Shown here piece after piece: positions 8,469 through 16,218 of a stretch of DNA of 16,218 nt. A model generated the notes under the pieces. The model was not told the DNA's origin. It searched no databases and saw only the letters and a program-made list of their open reading frames with translations. Positions within the stretch are counted from its first letter, which is position 1. Every line of letters begins with the position of its first letter. A program made the translations under genes and the position numbers. The stretch is from Acholeplasmataceae bacterium (GTDB taxonomy: Bacteria; Bacillota_I; Bacilli_A; Acholeplasmatales; Acholeplasmataceae): the NCBI GenBank assembly GCA_023230825.1, contig JALNWO010000022.1, positions 1 to 16,218 on the forward strand. The letters are read 5' to 3'.

Positions 8469-9399
8469 AAAAATTAAACAATACCAAACAATTATGATTC
8501 ATGGGCATCAACGTCCAGATGGAGATTGCTACGGCGCACAGTTTGGCTTAAAAGATATTATCACTCACTCTTTTCCAAAAAAGGAAGTTTATGTTGTAGG
8601 TGAAACATCTGACTTTGTTGATTTTATTGGTAAAGTTGATACAGTCACAGATGAACAATACGAAAATGCCTTAGTTATTGTTGTCGATACAGCGACAGAA
8701 GCACGGATTAGTGATCAACGTCATAAGCTTGGGAAATATCTAATTAAAATAGATCACCATATACCAGTGGATCAATACGGAGATTTAATTTGGGTAGACA
8801 CCAGATTCCCATCTTGTGCCCAAATGATTGCATATTTTTATTACAAGTTTAAAAACGAATTAAAACTCACATCTGTTGGCGCAACCGCTCTTTATACCGG
8901 TATCGTCACTGACACTGGGCGATTTAGATATCGCGGTGTTTCGCGATTAACACACCAAATTGCTGGGATGTTAATTTCATTAGGAGCAGATGTCGTCAAC
9001 ATCGATCAACAGTTAAGCCAAGAAACTTTAAACATGATTCATCTAAAAGGTTATGTATATTCAAACATGGTTACATCAGATGGTTTTGTGTATGTTAAGA
9101 TTACCCGTGATGTGATTGAAAAATATGGTGTTACAGATGAACAAGCAGGTTCGATGGTTGGGTCTTTATCAGGCATCAAAGGTCATCCTGTATGGGCTTT
9201 ATTTTTAGAATACCCAGATCAAGAGATACGGATTCGTTTACGTTCTAGTGGACCTAATATTAATAAACTTGCTGAAAAATATCAAGGCGGCGGCCATGCA
9301 CAAGCAGCTGGATGTCGTTTAAATAATTGGAAAGAATTAAACCAATTTGTAAAAGATGCGAAAGCAGTTGTTAAAACTTATTTGGAAACGAAAGAATAA
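8452..9399 (+). CDS. NrnA-like DHH-DHHA1 phosphoesterase, second tandem copy
   Basis: This 315-residue paralogue of the preceding gene has the same length and motif layout: HGHQRPDGDCYG (17-28), VVDTA, DHH (101-103), VTDTGRF and GGGH ending at His282. All metal-binding positions are kept, so both copies should be active. The second has Gly24 and Cys26 in motif I where the first has Met25 and Ala27, and overall identity looks moderate, so the duplication is not recent. The start is ATG 8452, inside the end of the first gene and 9 bases after a GAAAGGG site. Earlier in-frame TTG 8431 and ATG 8434 would extend it with non-family sequence. The overlap indicates coupled translation. The copies could divide substrates (nanoRNA, pAp, linear dinucleotides such as pApA or pGpG) or form a heterodimer; the sequence does not decide. 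Confidence 0.9.
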   Translation: MKRILEKIKQYQTIMIHGHQRPDGDCYGAQFGLKDIITHSFPKKEVYVVGETSDFVDFIGKVDTVTDEQYENALVIVVDTATEARISDQRHKLGKYLIKIDHHIPVDQYGDLIWVDTRFPSCAQMIAYFYYKFKNELKLTSVGATALYTGIVTDTGRFRYRGVSRLTHQIAGMLISLGADVVNIDQQLSQETLNMIHLKGYVYSNMVTSDGFVYVKITRDVIEKYGVTDEQAGSMVGSLSGIKGHPVWALFLEYPDQEIRIRLRSSGPNINKLAEKYQGGGHAQAAGCRLNNWKELNQFVKDAKAVVKTYLETKE

Positions 9400-9420
9400 G
9401 ATATGAAGGAGGTTGGAACG

Positions 9421-10776
9421 ATGAACTCCATCATCTCAGACAACATCGCAGCGATTTCTACAGCCATCGGCACGGCTGGTCTTTCAGTCATCCGTATTTC
9501 TGGAGCAACTGCGATTACAGAATTTAATCAAATTTTTAAAGGTCGCGATTTAACAAAAGTCAAATCACACACCGTTCACTACGGACATATTGTGGATGAA
9601 AAAGGTGCACCACTCGATGAAGTGATGGTGACTGTATTAAGAAACCCAAAAACCTTTACTACAGAAAATATGGTTGAAGTATCAACGCATGGAGGTATTT
9701 TAGTCACTCAAAAAGTGTTGGACCGCATTTTGGATTTAGATATTCGCTTAGCTCAACCTGGTGAATTTAGTGAGCGGGCTTATTTAAATGGACGGATTGA
9801 TTTAGTAGAGGCGGAATCCATCATGGATTTAATCCATGCTAAGAGCGAACAAGCTTTAAAAATTGCGAACTTAGGTGTCCATAAACAAACATCAAAGCTC
9901 ATTCGTGACTTAAGACAAAAACTGATTACCATTATAGCTCAAATTGAAGTTCATATTGATTATCCGGAATACGATGATGCCATCGTAATGAGTAAAGAAA
10001 TTATTGGTCCAGAAACCGAGAAGCTTTTAGCAGATATTGCCATTTTGTTAAAAGAATCAGAAAAAAACCAAATGATTCGTGAAGGTGTTAAAACAGTTAT
10101 TATTGGGAAACCCAACGTCGGAAAATCAAGTTTATTAAATGCACTTTTAGATGAAGATAAAGCAATTGTTACTGATATTGAAGGAACAACACGTGACACG
10201 ATTGAAGCCTATGTAAACATTCAAGGCATGACGTTAAACTTAATTGATACAGCGGGAATTCGGGAAACCGAAGACATTGTTGAAAAAATTGGCGTAAAGC
10301 GTTCTAAAAAAGCACTTGAAGAAGCTGAACTGGTCTTGCTTGTTTTAGACCAAAGTCAAAAGTTGACCAAAGAAGATGAAGTTTTACTTGATTTAACTAA
10401 AAATCATAAACGACTCATTATTGGAAACAAAGCAGACCTTCCTAAAGCATTGTTATTAGAAGAGATTATCTCAACTTCAACCATTACTCGTGAAGGTCTT
10501 CAAGATATTGAGAAAGCCATTTTGAAGTTACTTCAGCTAGAAGACATTGGCTCACGTGACTTCAACTTTTTATCGAATGTACGTCATATTCGTAAAGTCA
10601 AGGATGCCCAAAAATCCTTAGAAAAGGTACTACTATCCATTGAAAATGACATGCCTGTTGATATGTATGCGATTGATCTAACTGATGCGTGGCGCTCTTT
10701 AGGAGAAATATTAGGCGAGCATTATGAAGACGATTTACTCGATGAACTGTTCTCAAAGTTTTGTCTTGGAAAGTAA
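9421..10776 (+). CDS. mnmE: tRNA modification GTPase MnmE (TrmE)
   Basis: MnmE works with MnmG to install the (carboxymethyl)aminomethyl group on C5 of wobble U34 in tRNAs, using GTP hydrolysis, tetrahydrofolate and FAD. The 451-residue length is normal. The N-terminal folate-binding domain opens with DNIAAISTAIGTAGLSVIRISG-type sequence (7-28). The helical domain carries an inserted G domain: P-loop GKPNVGKS (229-236), GTTRD switch, DTAG (276-279) and NKAD (336-339). The C-terminus is FCLGK (447-451) with the functional Cys448. I chose ATG 9421, 8 bases after AAGGAGG (9406-9412); the in-frame ATG at 9403 lies before that site. It follows the second DHH gene by 21 bases with no promoter or terminator between, so it probably shares that transcript. 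No mnmG lies next to it within the window. Confidence 0.97.
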   Translation: MNSIISDNIAAISTAIGTAGLSVIRISGATAITEFNQIFKGRDLTKVKSHTVHYGHIVDEKGAPLDEVMVTVLRNPKTFTTENMVEVSTHGGILVTQKVLDRILDLDIRLAQPGEFSERAYLNGRIDLVEAESIMDLIHAKSEQALKIANLGVHKQTSKLIRDLRQKLITIIAQIEVHIDYPEYDDAIVMSKEIIGPETEKLLADIAILLKESEKNQMIREGVKTVIIGKPNVGKSSLLNALLDEDKAIVTDIEGTTRDTIEAYVNIQGMTLNLIDTAGIRETEDIVEKIGVKRSKKALEEAELVLLVLDQSQKLTKEDEVLLDLTKNHKRLIIGNKADLPKALLLEEIISTSTITREGLQDIEKAILKLLQLEDIGSRDFNFLSNVRHIRKVKDAQKSLEKVLLSIENDMPVDMYAIDLTDAWRSLGEILGEHYEDDLLDELFSKFCLGK

Positions 10777-10793
10777 AATAAATGATGATATTA

Positions 10794-10802
10794 TGTTATA
10801 AT
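10794..10802 (+). promoter_or_regulatory. Extended -10 promoter for dnaX operon
   Basis: TGTTATAAT is again a perfect extended -10 with no -35 at standard spacing. It sits in the 54-base gap between mnmE and dnaX. No terminator is visible upstream, so read-through from mnmE is also possible. Confidence 0.65.
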
Positions 10803-10830
10803 ATAGACATAGAAAGGACGGTTGAAGTAG

Positions 10831-12480
10831 ATGGCATATGTTGCGTTGTATCGGGCGTATCGGCCGAAAACATTTGAAGAAGTAGCGGGTCAAAAAGTCA
10901 TCGTTAAGACTTTACAAAATGCCATGATGCATCAAAAGATTCAGCATGCATATTTGTTCAGCGGTCCACGAGGAACAGGTAAAACATCGATTGCGAAGAT
11001 TTTTGCTAAAGCAGTTAACTGTTTAAATCCACAAAATGGAAGTCCATGTAATGCCTGTGAAATGTGTTTAGGAATTGAAGATAACAGTATTCCTGATGTC
11101 ATAGAAATTGACGCAGCATCAAACAATGGTGTCGATGAAATTAGAGAACTTCGTGACAAAGTGAAATACATGCCCGCTAAGGGGAAGTATAAAGTATACA
11201 TTGTCGATGAGGTTCATATGTTAACGCCAGGGGCATTTAATGCACTCCTAAAGACATTAGAAGAGCCACCTAAACATATCATTTTCATTTTAGCTACAAC
11301 TGAAGTCCATAAAATTCCACCAACGATTTTATCACGTTGTCAACGGTTTGATTTTAAAAATATTGAAACGAAAGACATGGTGGAAAAACTAAATATTATT
11401 ATTGAAAAAGAAGGAATTTCAATTGATAAAGACGCAGTGATTGCGATAGCTGAAAATGCTGAAGGTGGGCTTAGAGATGCGATTTCTTTGTTAGACCAAG
11501 CGATTTCTTATGCCGATCATACAATTACTGAAGATGACGTTCATCAAGTATCAGGAACGGTCTCTAAAACGGCTTTATCAGAAATCCTCTTAGCGATTAA
11601 TAATAAAGAAGTAACCAAAGCAATTGTCACCCTACGGGATTTAATTGCTGAAGGAAAAGAGATTTCCCGAATTGTAACAGATTTAATTTTAGCGCTTCGC
11701 GATATTTTATTAGAAAAAACAACCCAAGTAGAAATTCAAAAATATCAAGAACTCTTGAGTATTTTCCCCATTGAGAAAATCTACTTCTATTTAGATGTAT
11801 TAAATGAGCTTCAACAAGATATGAAATGGACCCATCAGAAAAAAGCGTATGTGGAATTGGCTTTTATTAAAATGATGGAACACCAAACAGCGAAACAATT
11901 GGATTTTGAAGCGACTATCATGGATTTGAAAAATTCAATCCATGAAATTAGACAAGAACTCAAACAAGCACCAGCACCTGTTGTCGTTGAGACGAAACAA
12001 GAGAAGCCGCTTGTAACGATTAAAGATGTTGAACAAATCTTGAATCAAGGCGATAAAGAAAAGAAAGAAACTTTGTTACAAGGGTGGCCTTATTTAGCAA
12101 ATTATCCAAAAGAACATTTAAAATTAGCCGCCTACTTATTATCACAAGCTTCACTTGAAGCCGTGTCTGATAAAATGTTGTTGGTTTATGATCAGCTTGA
12201 TTTATGTAAACAAATGTATGATCCCGAGATCCAACAACAAGTTCTTGAAATCATTAATGCTAAACAACCATTCATTACGGGCTATCATGCCATCCGCAAA
12301 GATGAATGGGATGTCATCTTATCGACTTATCAAAAATTATGGAATAAAAATAAAACAAAACCAAAACTACCTCCTTTGGACTTGAAATTATATGAAGACA
12401 AAGAAATTGAACGACCGATATCTGAAACGGTTAGTCTAGCGCAAGAATACTTTCAAGATAAGGTGAGGATTAAGGAGTAA
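10831..12480 (+). CDS. dnaX: DNA polymerase III subunits tau/gamma
   Basis: DnaX is the clamp-loader ATPase motor that loads the beta clamp and, as tau, links polymerase cores. The start MAYVALYRAYRP is typical. An AAAGGA site (10813-10818) lies a rather long 12 bases upstream. Visible features are Walker A GPRGTGKTS (45-53), the zinc-site cysteines 64, 73, 76 and 79, Walker B with the DEVHML sequence, sensor 1/SRC (ATTEVHKIPPTILSRCQRF) and the sensor 2 region GGLRDAISLLDQ. Clamp-loader domains II-III follow, then a charged linker (about 370-420) and a C-terminal tau-like region. At 549 residues it is close to Bacillus DnaX. An A6G run at 11839-11845 is in the wrong phase for the E. coli slippery heptamer, so there is no clear sign of a gamma product. 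It heads dnaX-ybaB-recR, the common Firmicute order. Confidence 0.97.
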   Translation: MAYVALYRAYRPKTFEEVAGQKVIVKTLQNAMMHQKIQHAYLFSGPRGTGKTSIAKIFAKAVNCLNPQNGSPCNACEMCLGIEDNSIPDVIEIDAASNNGVDEIRELRDKVKYMPAKGKYKVYIVDEVHMLTPGAFNALLKTLEEPPKHIIFILATTEVHKIPPTILSRCQRFDFKNIETKDMVEKLNIIIEKEGISIDKDAVIAIAENAEGGLRDAISLLDQAISYADHTITEDDVHQVSGTVSKTALSEILLAINNKEVTKAIVTLRDLIAEGKEISRIVTDLILALRDILLEKTTQVEIQKYQELLSIFPIEKIYFYLDVLNELQQDMKWTHQKKAYVELAFIKMMEHQTAKQLDFEATIMDLKNSIHEIRQELKQAPAPVVVETKQEKPLVTIKDVEQILNQGDKEKKETLLQGWPYLANYPKEHLKLAAYLLSQASLEAVSDKMLLVYDQLDLCKQMYDPEIQQQVLEIINAKQPFITGYHAIRKDEWDVILSTYQKLWNKNKTKPKLPPLDLKLYEDKEIERPISETVSLAQEYFQDKVRIKE

Positions 12481-12482
12481 TT

Positions 12483-12773
12483 ATGAACCCAAATATGATT
12501 AACAAACTGAAAAAAATTCAAAAACAAATGATGGATGCCCAAGAAGCTTTAGAAAGAAAAGAATTTTTTGGTAAAGCCAGTGGCGTCATGGTTATTATGC
12601 AAGGCACACGCCAAGTCATTGATGTCCAAGTGAACCATGACTTATTAGAAGATGTCGATATGCTTCAAGACGCCGTTTTACTCGCTGTCAATGATGCATT
12701 AAAACAAATCGATAAAGAAACCGAAGAGACCATGGGTCAATTTTCTGGCGGTTTAGGTGGTTTCGGTTTCTAA
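12483..12773 (+). CDS. ybaB: YbaB/EbfC family nucleoid-associated protein
   Basis: This 96-residue protein belongs to the YbaB/EbfC family of small dimeric DNA-binding proteins found between dnaX and recR across bacteria. The sequence shows the N-terminal helix with the MNKLKKIQKQM-like pattern, the conserved GMVIM-like strand (here SGVMVIMQGTRQVIDVQV), a second helix (LEDVDMLQDAVLLAVNDAL) and a Gly/Phe-rich C-terminus (GGLGGFGF). AAGGAG at 12472-12477 overlaps the dnaX stop and lies 5 bases before ATG. Its stop TAA shares one base with the recR start (TAATG at 12771-12775), so the three genes are translationally coupled. Its cellular role is only loosely known in the family (nucleoid binding, possible role with RecR). 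Confidence 0.95.
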   Translation: MNPNMINKLKKIQKQMMDAQEALERKEFFGKASGVMVIMQGTRQVIDVQVNHDLLEDVDMLQDAVLLAVNDALKQIDKETEETMGQFSGGLGGFGF

Positions 12774-13363
12774 TGATTCCTAAATTATTACGGGAGTTAA
12801 TGAACGACCTCCAGAAAATGCCAGGAATTGGCGAAAAAACGGCAGAACGTTTGGCCCTTTTTCTTGTTTCTGATTTAGAAGAAGAGGCCATCTTAACATT
12901 CTCAGACCATTTAAAACGGCTGAAAACAGAAATTAAGACATGTCCTATTTGCCATATGTTAATGGATGAAGAAGGGTGCATGATTTGTCAAAATGAATTA
13001 AGAGATAAAACGACGTTAATGGTTGTTGCTGATCCTAAAGATGTTTTTGTTTTTGAAAAGATGAGAACATATAATGGTGTTTATCATGTGCTTGGTGGTC
13101 TCATTGATTTTTCTCGAGGGATTACCGATCAAGATTTAAACATCGATACATTATCTGCCCGCATCCCAGAAATTAAAGAATTGATTATCGCAACCAATGG
13201 TACGGTCGAAGGAGAAATGACCGCTAAGTTTTTAAAATCATTGTACGAATCAGAAAAGATTGTCATTAGCCGACTCGCTTCAGGATTGCCCGTGGGAGCC
13301 GACTTAAGATACGCCGATGAACTCACCCTCAGTAAAGCTGTTGAAAATCGGCTAAAATATTAG
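12773..13363 (+). CDS. recR: Recombination protein RecR
   Basis: RecR works with RecO (and RecF) to load RecA on gapped DNA during recombinational repair. The 196-residue length is standard. Motifs are the helix-hairpin-helix with MPGIGEKTAERLA (16-28), a C4 zinc finger (Cys57, 60, 69, 72), a Toprim domain beginning at VVADPKDVF, and the C-terminal conserved segment ASGLPVGADLRYADELTL. The ATG overlaps the ybaB stop by one base. A small membrane-protein gene follows 9 bases after the stop. Nothing is unusual in it. Confidence 0.97.
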   Translation: MIPKLLRELMNDLQKMPGIGEKTAERLALFLVSDLEEEAILTFSDHLKRLKTEIKTCPICHMLMDEEGCMICQNELRDKTTLMVVADPKDVFVFEKMRTYNGVYHVLGGLIDFSRGITDQDLNIDTLSARIPEIKELIIATNGTVEGEMTAKFLKSLYESEKIVISRLASGLPVGADLRYADELTLSKAVENRLKY

Positions 13364-13372
13364 GAGGGACTT

Positions 13373-13657
13373 ATGATTTATTTATCTATTTGGGATCGAA
13401 TTAAAGATTTTTTTATTGGGATCCATGAAAAGATTAACGGCTTTTTACAGAACACACTTGCTTTTGACGAAAAGTTAATTGGTTTATATGAGGAATTTAT
13501 TCAACCAATACCAGAGCTTATCAAAATTTTTGGAGCCATCTTTGTAGCGATTATTTTGGTGTTAGGTGTCATCTCATTTGTGAAGAAAATGTTTAAATTA
13601 TTCATTATTTTGGCAATTATTTTTGTAATTATCCTCTTAGTGACCCGATATACATAA
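13373..13657 (+). CDS. Small two-helix membrane protein downstream of recR
   Basis: I do not recognise this 94-residue protein. An amphipathic N-terminal part (about 1-45) precedes two closely spaced hydrophobic helices (about 50-70 and 73-91) joined by a short KK turn, so both termini probably lie on the same side, most likely the cytoplasm. An AGGAGGG site (13362-13368) overlaps the recR stop and lies 4 bases from ATG, so it is expressed with dnaX-ybaB-recR. In Bacillus the small genes yaaL and bofA follow recR; the position is similar to bofA, but I see no convincing sequence match, so I give no name. Confidence 0.8.
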   Translation: MIYLSIWDRIKDFFIGIHEKINGFLQNTLAFDEKLIGLYEEFIQPIPELIKIFGAIFVAIILVLGVISFVKKMFKLFIILAIIFVIILLVTRYT

Positions 13658-13663
13658 AATAAC

Positions 13664-13692
13664 TTGCAAAATGAAATTGAATCGTATACAAT
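13664..13692 (+). promoter_or_regulatory. Promoter of rpoE
   Basis: TTGCAA (13664-13669), a 17-base spacer and TACAAT (13687-13692) form a standard vegetative promoter. The start would be near 13699, only a few bases ahead of the AGGAGGG site (13706-13712), so the leader is very short. Confidence 0.7.
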
Positions 13693-13716
13693 AAGGCATG
13701 GTTTTAGGAGGGTATA

Positions 13717-14277
13717 ATGGATAAAAAATTAAAAACACTCGCTGTGATTGATCTCGTTGAACACATCTTAAAAGAAAACCAAGGACCTATGTCCATTTAT
13801 GACATCATCGAAAGAGTAAAAGAAATTAAAGAATTTGCCAACGATGATAACGACCGTAAAACACAACTTTACATGGATATTACCCAAAGTGCTAAGTTTG
13901 TTTATATGGGTGACGACCAATGGGACTTAAAGGAACATAATTTAGAAATGTGGGATAAAGACGGTTATGCGTTTATGACCCATGATTCATTTGATGATGA
14001 AGAAGACGAAGAAGAAGATCTCGACTTTACTGATTTTGACATTGACTCATTAGAAGACTTAGACGAAGAAGAAGTTGACGACGATGACGATGATGAAGAA
14101 AAAGAGGAAGAAGACGAGGAAATTAAAGAAGAAAAAGAGTACATTGACGTTGAGTTACCAACGAAATCAACCGATGATGACGATGAAGATGAGGCTGAAA
14201 TCGAATTCGATGATGACGATGAAGACGACTACAACGAAATCATGGATGATTACGAAGATATGTATGATGATGATTGA
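13717..14277 (+). CDS. rpoE: DNA-directed RNA polymerase delta subunit
   Basis: RpoE (delta) is an auxiliary subunit of Gram-positive RNA polymerase. It speeds recycling, reduces non-specific initiation and makes initiation sensitive to the first NTP. The protein has 186 residues. The N-terminal HARE-HTH winged-helix domain spans about 1-85 (PMSIYDIIERV, YMDITQSAKFVYMGDDQWDL). The rest is an intrinsically disordered tail almost wholly of Asp and Glu with one short break (about 131-147: KEYIDVELPTKST). This is the classic delta layout, with a slightly longer tail than in B. subtilis (about 173 residues). It is separated from pyrG by one extra gene, whereas rpoE-pyrG is the usual Firmicute order. 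The start is ATG with AGGAGGG 4 bases upstream. Confidence 0.95.
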   Translation: MDKKLKTLAVIDLVEHILKENQGPMSIYDIIERVKEIKEFANDDNDRKTQLYMDITQSAKFVYMGDDQWDLKEHNLEMWDKDGYAFMTHDSFDDEEDEEEDLDFTDFDIDSLEDLDEEEVDDDDDDEEKEEEDEEIKEEKEYIDVELPTKSTDDDDEDEAEIEFDDDDEDDYNEIMDDYEDMYDDD

Positions 14278-14301
14278 GAGTGTGCATGCACACTCTTTTT
14301 C
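14277..14301 (+). terminator. Palindromic intrinsic terminator touching the rpoE stop
   Basis: Bases 14277-14296 form a perfect 20-base palindrome (arms AGAGTGTG / CACACTCT around CATG), followed by T residues to 14300. Its first base is the last base of the rpoE TGA stop. No new promoter is visible before the next gene (ATG 14326), so that gene probably depends on read-through. Confidence 0.85.
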
Positions 14302-14325
14302 AAACAAAAAAAGTGAGGGATAAAA

Positions 14326-14949
14326 ATGCCAAATTTTATTGAATGGATGGGATATCTAGCGAGCTTGATTGTTCTGGTTTCTTTAGTCATGTCAAGCGTC
14401 AAAAAATTGCGTTGGATTAATTTAGTGGGATCGCTTATATTTGCGATTTACGGCTTACTAATCCAATCTTATCCGGTCGCGATAATGAATTTAGGAATTG
14501 TCGTTGTCAATATCTATTATTTATACCAAATGTATCAGAAAAAAGATTTATTTGAAATCATTCCATTAACTGATACAACATACTTATCACACTTTTTAGA
14601 AGTTTATCAAAAAGATATGAGTCAATATTTAGCTTTAGACATGGATCTTTCGGCACCAGATCTAATCCGGTTTTTTGTAACAAGAAATACGATTCCAGCA
14701 GGTTTATTTGTCGGAAGAAAAATGAGTGAGACTCAATTTGAAATTTTAGTGGATTATACGACCCCCACATTTCGTGATTTTAAAATTGGGCAATACATTT
14801 ATCGAGATCAGAAACATTACTTTAAAGACCTTGGTTTTCAAGAGTTAATTACGAAACCAGGTTTCAGTAAACATCCTCAATATTTAGAAAAAATGGGCTT
14901 TGAAGCTACAACCCATAATGATGAAGTCATTTACCGCAAGAAAATCTAA
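14326..14949 (+). CDS. YgjV-like membrane protein with C-terminal GNAT-like domain
   Basis: The 207-residue protein has an N-terminal part (about 1-68) with three hydrophobic helices (8-24, 30-48, 50-68), including WMGYLASLIVLVSLVMSS and LRWINLVGSLIFAIYGL, which resemble the YgjV inner-membrane family. The soluble C-terminal part (about 80-207) ends with FKDLGFQEL and YLEKMGFEAT, the pattern seen at the end of GNAT acetyltransferase-like folds. I do not see a clear acetyl-CoA P-loop (Q/RxxGxG/A), so activity is doubtful. GAGGGA (14315-14320) lies 5 bases before ATG. It sits between rpoE and pyrG, which are usually adjacent, and has no obvious promoter of its own. The function is unknown. Confidence 0.85.
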   Translation: MPNFIEWMGYLASLIVLVSLVMSSVKKLRWINLVGSLIFAIYGLLIQSYPVAIMNLGIVVVNIYYLYQMYQKKDLFEIIPLTDTTYLSHFLEVYQKDMSQYLALDMDLSAPDLIRFFVTRNTIPAGLFVGRKMSETQFEILVDYTTPTFRDFKIGQYIYRDQKHYFKDLGFQELITKPGFSKHPQYLEKMGFEATTHNDEVIYRKKI

Positions 14950-14956
14950 ATAGCGA

Positions 14957-16218
<1,262 letters not shown>

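Noticed and set aside
9403..9420. ATG 9403 as the mnmE start
   Set aside because: The AAGGAGG site lies inside this extension, 8 bases before ATG 9421, which also gives the standard family N-terminus.
11839..11845. A6G run in dnaX as an E. coli-like slippery site for a gamma product
   Set aside because: The codons are AAA AAA GCG, so the phase is wrong for A AAA AAG, and the site lies in clamp-loader domain III rather than after it.
13713..13718. TATAAT overlapping the rpoE start codon as a promoter
   Set aside because: It lies between the ribosome-binding site and ATG, so it could not make a translatable rpoE message; a good promoter lies at 13664-13692.
14075..14323. Met/Thr/Lys-rich 82-codon open frame overlapping the end of rpoE
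   Set aside because: It is the +1 shadow of GAT/GAA repeats that encode the acidic delta tail and has no ribosome-binding site.

Overview
The window is about 16.2 kb of AT-rich bacterial DNA with every gene on the + strand. It uses strong Shine-Dalgarno sites, TGG for Trp and UGA as a stop (standard code). It carries a Bacillus-like housekeeping set: mnmE, dnaX, ybaB, recR, rpoE (the RNA polymerase delta subunit of Firmicutes and Acholeplasma relatives) and pyrG with a Gram-positive type leader. Together with large secreted nucleases this suggests a low-GC Firmicute or deep Mollicute, of the Acholeplasma / Haloplasma / Izemoplasma kind. That placement is inference.

Region 1 (1-4977) is a very large secreted multidomain protein, cut at its 5' end by the window. 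It strings together OB-fold-like, atrophied bacterial Ig and InlB-type repeats and beta-sandwich modules. Its reading frame ends at TAG 3947-3949, but the next domain (an Ig-like 'DNIDGDLT' module) and an endonuclease I catalytic domain continue at once in the -1 frame to 4977. The junction has an A AAC CCC heptamer, a 5-nt spacer and a 12-bp long-range stem. It is therefore either a programmed -1 frameshift, a genuine broken gene, or a one-base homopolymer error. The same GC-rich patch can also fold into a terminator-like hairpin.

Region 2 (4978-7423), after an intrinsic terminator and with its own extended -10 promoter, holds a lipoprotein (two PASTA-like repeats, lamin-tail domain, Staphylococcal-nuclease domain) and an unrecognised membrane protein with a TM helix at each end. 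An intrinsic terminator follows.

Region 3 (7424-10776) has a tandem extended -10 promoter, then two overlapping paralogous DHH-DHHA1 phosphoesterases of the NrnA type, then mnmE. Regions 1 to 3 suggest a route for using external nucleic acid: surface endonucleases cut polymer and cytoplasmic NrnA-like enzymes finish very short oligonucleotides. No uptake transporter is visible.

Region 4 (10777-13657) is a dnaX-ybaB-recR DNA replication and repair operon with a small two-helix membrane protein at its end. Region 5 (13658-16218) is rpoE with its own promoter and a perfectly palindromic terminator touching its stop codon, then a YgjV-like membrane protein fused to a GNAT-like tail, then pyrG (3' end outside the window). 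The pyrG leader starts at GGGC and has a U/C-rich terminator arm, the hallmark of CTP-sensitive reiterative-transcription attenuation. No tRNA, rRNA, CRISPR array or insertion sequence is visible.
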